A stretch of DNA of 10,448 bases from an uncultured Anaerosacchariphilus sp. (lineage in GTDB: Bacteria; Bacillota; Clostridia; Lachnospirales; Lachnospiraceae): the NCBI GenBank assembly GCA_934402125.1, contig CAKRTY010000032.1, positions 1-10,448 on the forward strand, read 5' to 3'. A program made the translations under genes and the position numbers. Shown piece after piece: positions 8,763-10,448 of the stretch (the first letter of the stretch is position 1; each line of letters starts with the position of its first letter). Under the pieces are notes generated by a model. The model had not been told where the DNA came from and did not search any database. It saw only the letters and a program-made list of their open reading frames with translations.

Positions 8763-10307
8763 TTATTCCGCATCCTCCGCCTCTGTTTTCACCACAACCT
8801 CTGCGCCGTCCCTAAGCTTGGAGGACCAGGTGGTAACCACCTGACTTTCCCCGTTTAATCCGTCCGCTACAACTGCCTCGTTATCATTCATCAGGCCCAC
8901 GGTAATCGGAGTTTTCACAAGCTTTCCGTCCTCCACGCAATACACATAGGCGCTGCCTGCAGAGAAATAAATCGCGTCATAGGGGATCACCAGGCTGCTC
9001 TCTTCTCTCTGGGTGGTGGCATGCACCTTGACAGACACACCGCTGGGTAGTTTATCTCCGGCTCCGATGACAGAAGCCTTCACCTGGAAAAGACGGGTCT
9101 GCTGTCCTGCCATGGTTCCCACCTCCGTGATGGTTCCGGCAAAGGTTTCGCCATTTCGTTCCACCTCGATGGTGTCGCCCACCTGCAGCTCATCCTTGGC
9201 CTTCTCTGCCACATTGAAGGTAACGGTCATCGAATCCTTATTGGAAATGACATAGGCCGGGCTGCCCGCAGAAGCCATAGAATCCTTCTCCACGGAAATG
9301 GATTCGATCTGGCCGGAAATAGGTGCCTTGACCGTGTACATATCCAGCTGGTACTGGGCGGACTTCAAACCTACATTGGCCTGGGCAAGCTGGGCGGAAT
9401 AGGTGGCATCTGTTTCCGGGTACACTTCATTTTTTGTGATTTCATAAGTCTTCTGGGTTGTCTTTAAGTTATCCTTCAGGGTCTCCTTCTGGCTCTTGGT
9501 GCTTTCCAGCGCGCTCTCCAGCTGGGATTTTCCGGATTTCACAGAAGAAAGGCCGGACTGGGCCTGGGAAAGCGCGCCCTGGGCCTGGGTCAGCTCCAGC
9601 TTTGCATTGGCTACCACCGTTTCCTGGGTCTGAATCTCTGCTTCCTTGGCTGCAATTGCCGCCTCGTCCGGTAAAATCGGAGCGCCTGACGCGTCATTTC
9701 CCGGATTCTTAAGCTTTTCCAGCTCCGCCTGCAGTCCCTCCAGCTTTACCTGCTCCTGGGCCAGCGCCTGATTTTTTCCGTCTGTCAGCGCCTGGGCGCC
9801 GCTTACGGCCTGAGTCAGCTGTGTCTCCTGATCGCCCAGTGTGCTGATCTGGCTTTCCATATCCTTGATACCGTCCCGTACCTTATCCAGATTCTCCTCC
9901 AGACTGTCAATGCCCTGCTCTGTCTGGTAGTTCTGCAGATGCCGGGAGCCTCCGGTAGCCACATTGACCCCCGCCTGAGCCTGACTGTAAGCCGCTTTTG
10001 CGTTGCTCATCTGAAGCTGTGCCGCCTCGTCGTCGATCTTGAACAGCACGTCGCCTTCCTTTACCGTATCGCCCACGGAATAATTTACCTGGGTCACGGT
10101 TCCGGATACCAACGGCACCACATAGACCTGCTGCTCCGGAGACACGCTTCCGATGTAATCCGTATCCAGAGTTACCTCGCCGCTCCCTGGCGTCTGTACT
10201 TCCACATTTACCTTCTCTGTTTCGGTCTTCTCTTTGCTTCCGCAACCCACCATGGACACACTCATGGTCAGTACCAGACCCAGCGCCAGTACGCTCTTAT
10301 TTTTCAT
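8763..10307 (-). CDS. RND efflux periplasmic-adaptor-type subunit (membrane fusion lipoprotein)
   Basis: This is the adaptor partner of the RND pump, expected on the outer face of the cytoplasmic membrane. The N-terminus is a lipoprotein signal: basic MKNK, a hydrophobic core, then SMVGC, giving lipid attachment at Cys22 (Met at -3 is slightly atypical). The two lipoyl-like half-motifs are at about 60-95 (VVPLVSGTVTQVNYSVGD) and 325-356 (VKAPISGQIESISV). The beta-barrel domain is at about 357-430 and the membrane-proximal domain at about 431-505. Between the half-motifs lies an unusually long coiled-coil hairpin (about 96-325), with a Pro/Gly-rich turn near 201-215 and Gln/Glu/Ala-rich helices. 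At 514 residues it is longer than AcrA-type adaptors of roughly 380-400. The start ATG 10307 has AGGAGG about seven bases upstream. It is the first gene of the operon, downstream of a palindromic operator. Confidence 0.92.
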   Translation of the reverse strand: MKNKSVLALGLVLTMSVSMVGCGSKEKTETEKVNVEVQTPGSGEVTLDTDYIGSVSPEQQVYVVPLVSGTVTQVNYSVGDTVKEGDVLFKIDDEAAQLQMSNAKAAYSQAQAGVNVATGGSRHLQNYQTEQGIDSLEENLDKVRDGIKDMESQISTLGDQETQLTQAVSGAQALTDGKNQALAQEQVKLEGLQAELEKLKNPGNDASGAPILPDEAAIAAKEAEIQTQETVVANAKLELTQAQGALSQAQSGLSSVKSGKSQLESALESTKSQKETLKDNLKTTQKTYEITKNEVYPETDATYSAQLAQANVGLKSAQYQLDMYTVKAPISGQIESISVEKDSMASAGSPAYVISNKDSMTVTFNVAEKAKDELQVGDTIEVERNGETFAGTITEVGTMAGQQTRLFQVKASVIGAGDKLPSGVSVKVHATTQREESSLVIPYDAIYFSAGSAYVYCVEDGKLVKTPITVGLMNDNEAVVADGLNGESQVVTTWSSKLRDGAEVVVKTEAEDAE

Positions 10308-10330
10308 GGTTATCCTCCTCTTAATCGAAA

Positions 10331-10354
10331 TTCCGACCGACCAGTCGGTCGGAA
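10331..10354. promoter_or_regulatory. Perfect 24-base palindrome, predicted TetR operator of the efflux operon
   Basis: The 11-base arms TTCCGACCGAC and GTCGGTCGGAA pair perfectly around a two-base centre (CA). Sites built on CCGAC/GTCGG are common for TetR/AcrR regulators of pumps. It lies about ten bases downstream of the -10 box, on the first transcribed bases of the operon and 24 bases before the adaptor ATG, a position suited to repression by the operon's own TetR protein. As RNA it could also fold into a strong hairpin, but no T-run follows, so it is not a terminator. Confidence 0.85.
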
Positions 10355-10363
10355 GCTGGCTTC

Positions 10364-10393
10364 ATTATATGTCAGGCCGGGTTGTCCCGTCAA
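10364..10393 (-). promoter_or_regulatory. Sigma-A promoter of the efflux operon
   Basis: On the minus strand, TTGACG (10388-10393) and a perfect TATAAT (10364-10369) are separated by 18 bases. The predicted start is near 10357, directly before the palindromic operator. No other promoter is apparent inside the operon, so all three genes probably depend on it. I see no gene in the remaining 55 bases to the right edge. Confidence 0.8.
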
Positions 10394-10448
10394 GAAAAAT
10401 GGGGTGAGGATTTTCTTAAATGTTTGTAAATAAAATAGAATCCTGCTC

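Noticed and set aside
10331..10354. The palindrome as a Rho-independent terminator
   Set aside because: No T-run follows the stem on either strand, and it sits between a good promoter and a start codon, which suits an operator.
9907..10433. Overlapping open frames on both strands at the right edge
   Set aside because: They are out of frame with the adaptor gene, whose signal peptide, lipobox and lipoyl motif fix the reading frame. The products are Arg/Gly-rich or random.

Overview
The window reads as chromosomal DNA of a low-to-mid GC Gram-positive anaerobe, most likely a gut Clostridia member such as Lachnospiraceae. This is an inference. It rests on strong AGGAGG-type ribosome sites, near-consensus sigma-A promoters, a sugar PTS, an oxygen-sensitive Fe-S/flavin reductase of the BaiCD/FadH type, and an RND pump whose adaptor is a lipoprotein with no outer-membrane channel gene beside it. 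Base composition looks close to 50% GC by eye. No rRNA, tRNA, CRISPR array, transposase or phage gene was seen, and genes fill almost the whole window.

Left module (1-4503). A TetR-family regulator (3904-4503, +) is divergent from a two-gene minus-strand operon. The first operon gene is a 638-residue old-yellow-enzyme-type reductase (FMN barrel, Fe-S cluster, FAD/NAD(P)H domains; 1773-3689). Twelve bases later comes a beta-glucoside-type PTS permease EIIBCA, cut by the left edge (1-1760; 586 codons visible). The 214-base divergent intergenic region holds a sigma-A promoter in each direction. It also holds three copies of an inverted repeat close to TGTTAC-N4-GTAACA, placed at or just downstream of the two predicted transcription starts. 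The simplest reading is that the TetR protein represses both itself and the reductase-PTS operon until a ligand appears. The physiological link, possibly uptake of a phenolic beta-glucoside followed by reduction of its unsaturated aglycone, is a hypothesis.

Middle (4504-5101). A bidirectional hairpin terminator separates the TetR gene from a convergent gene for a small soluble protein that I do not recognise (4569-4979, -). A second terminator upstream of it closes the right-hand operon.

Right module (5102-10393, all minus strand). This is a three-gene efflux operon: a lipoprotein membrane-fusion protein with an unusually long coiled-coil hairpin (8763-10307), an RND/AcrB-type transporter (5712-8762), and a TetR regulator (5102-5743). 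The genes are tightly coupled: the first junction is TAAATG and the second overlaps by 32 bases. A single promoter at the right end is followed directly by a perfect 24-base palindrome containing CCGACCGAC, a typical TetR-family operator. The pump operon therefore probably encodes its own repressor as its last gene.

The most interesting points are the reductase-PTS operon under TetR control, the three-site operator layout, the adaptor's very long hairpin in an apparent monoderm, and substitutions at two of the classical RND proton-relay positions.
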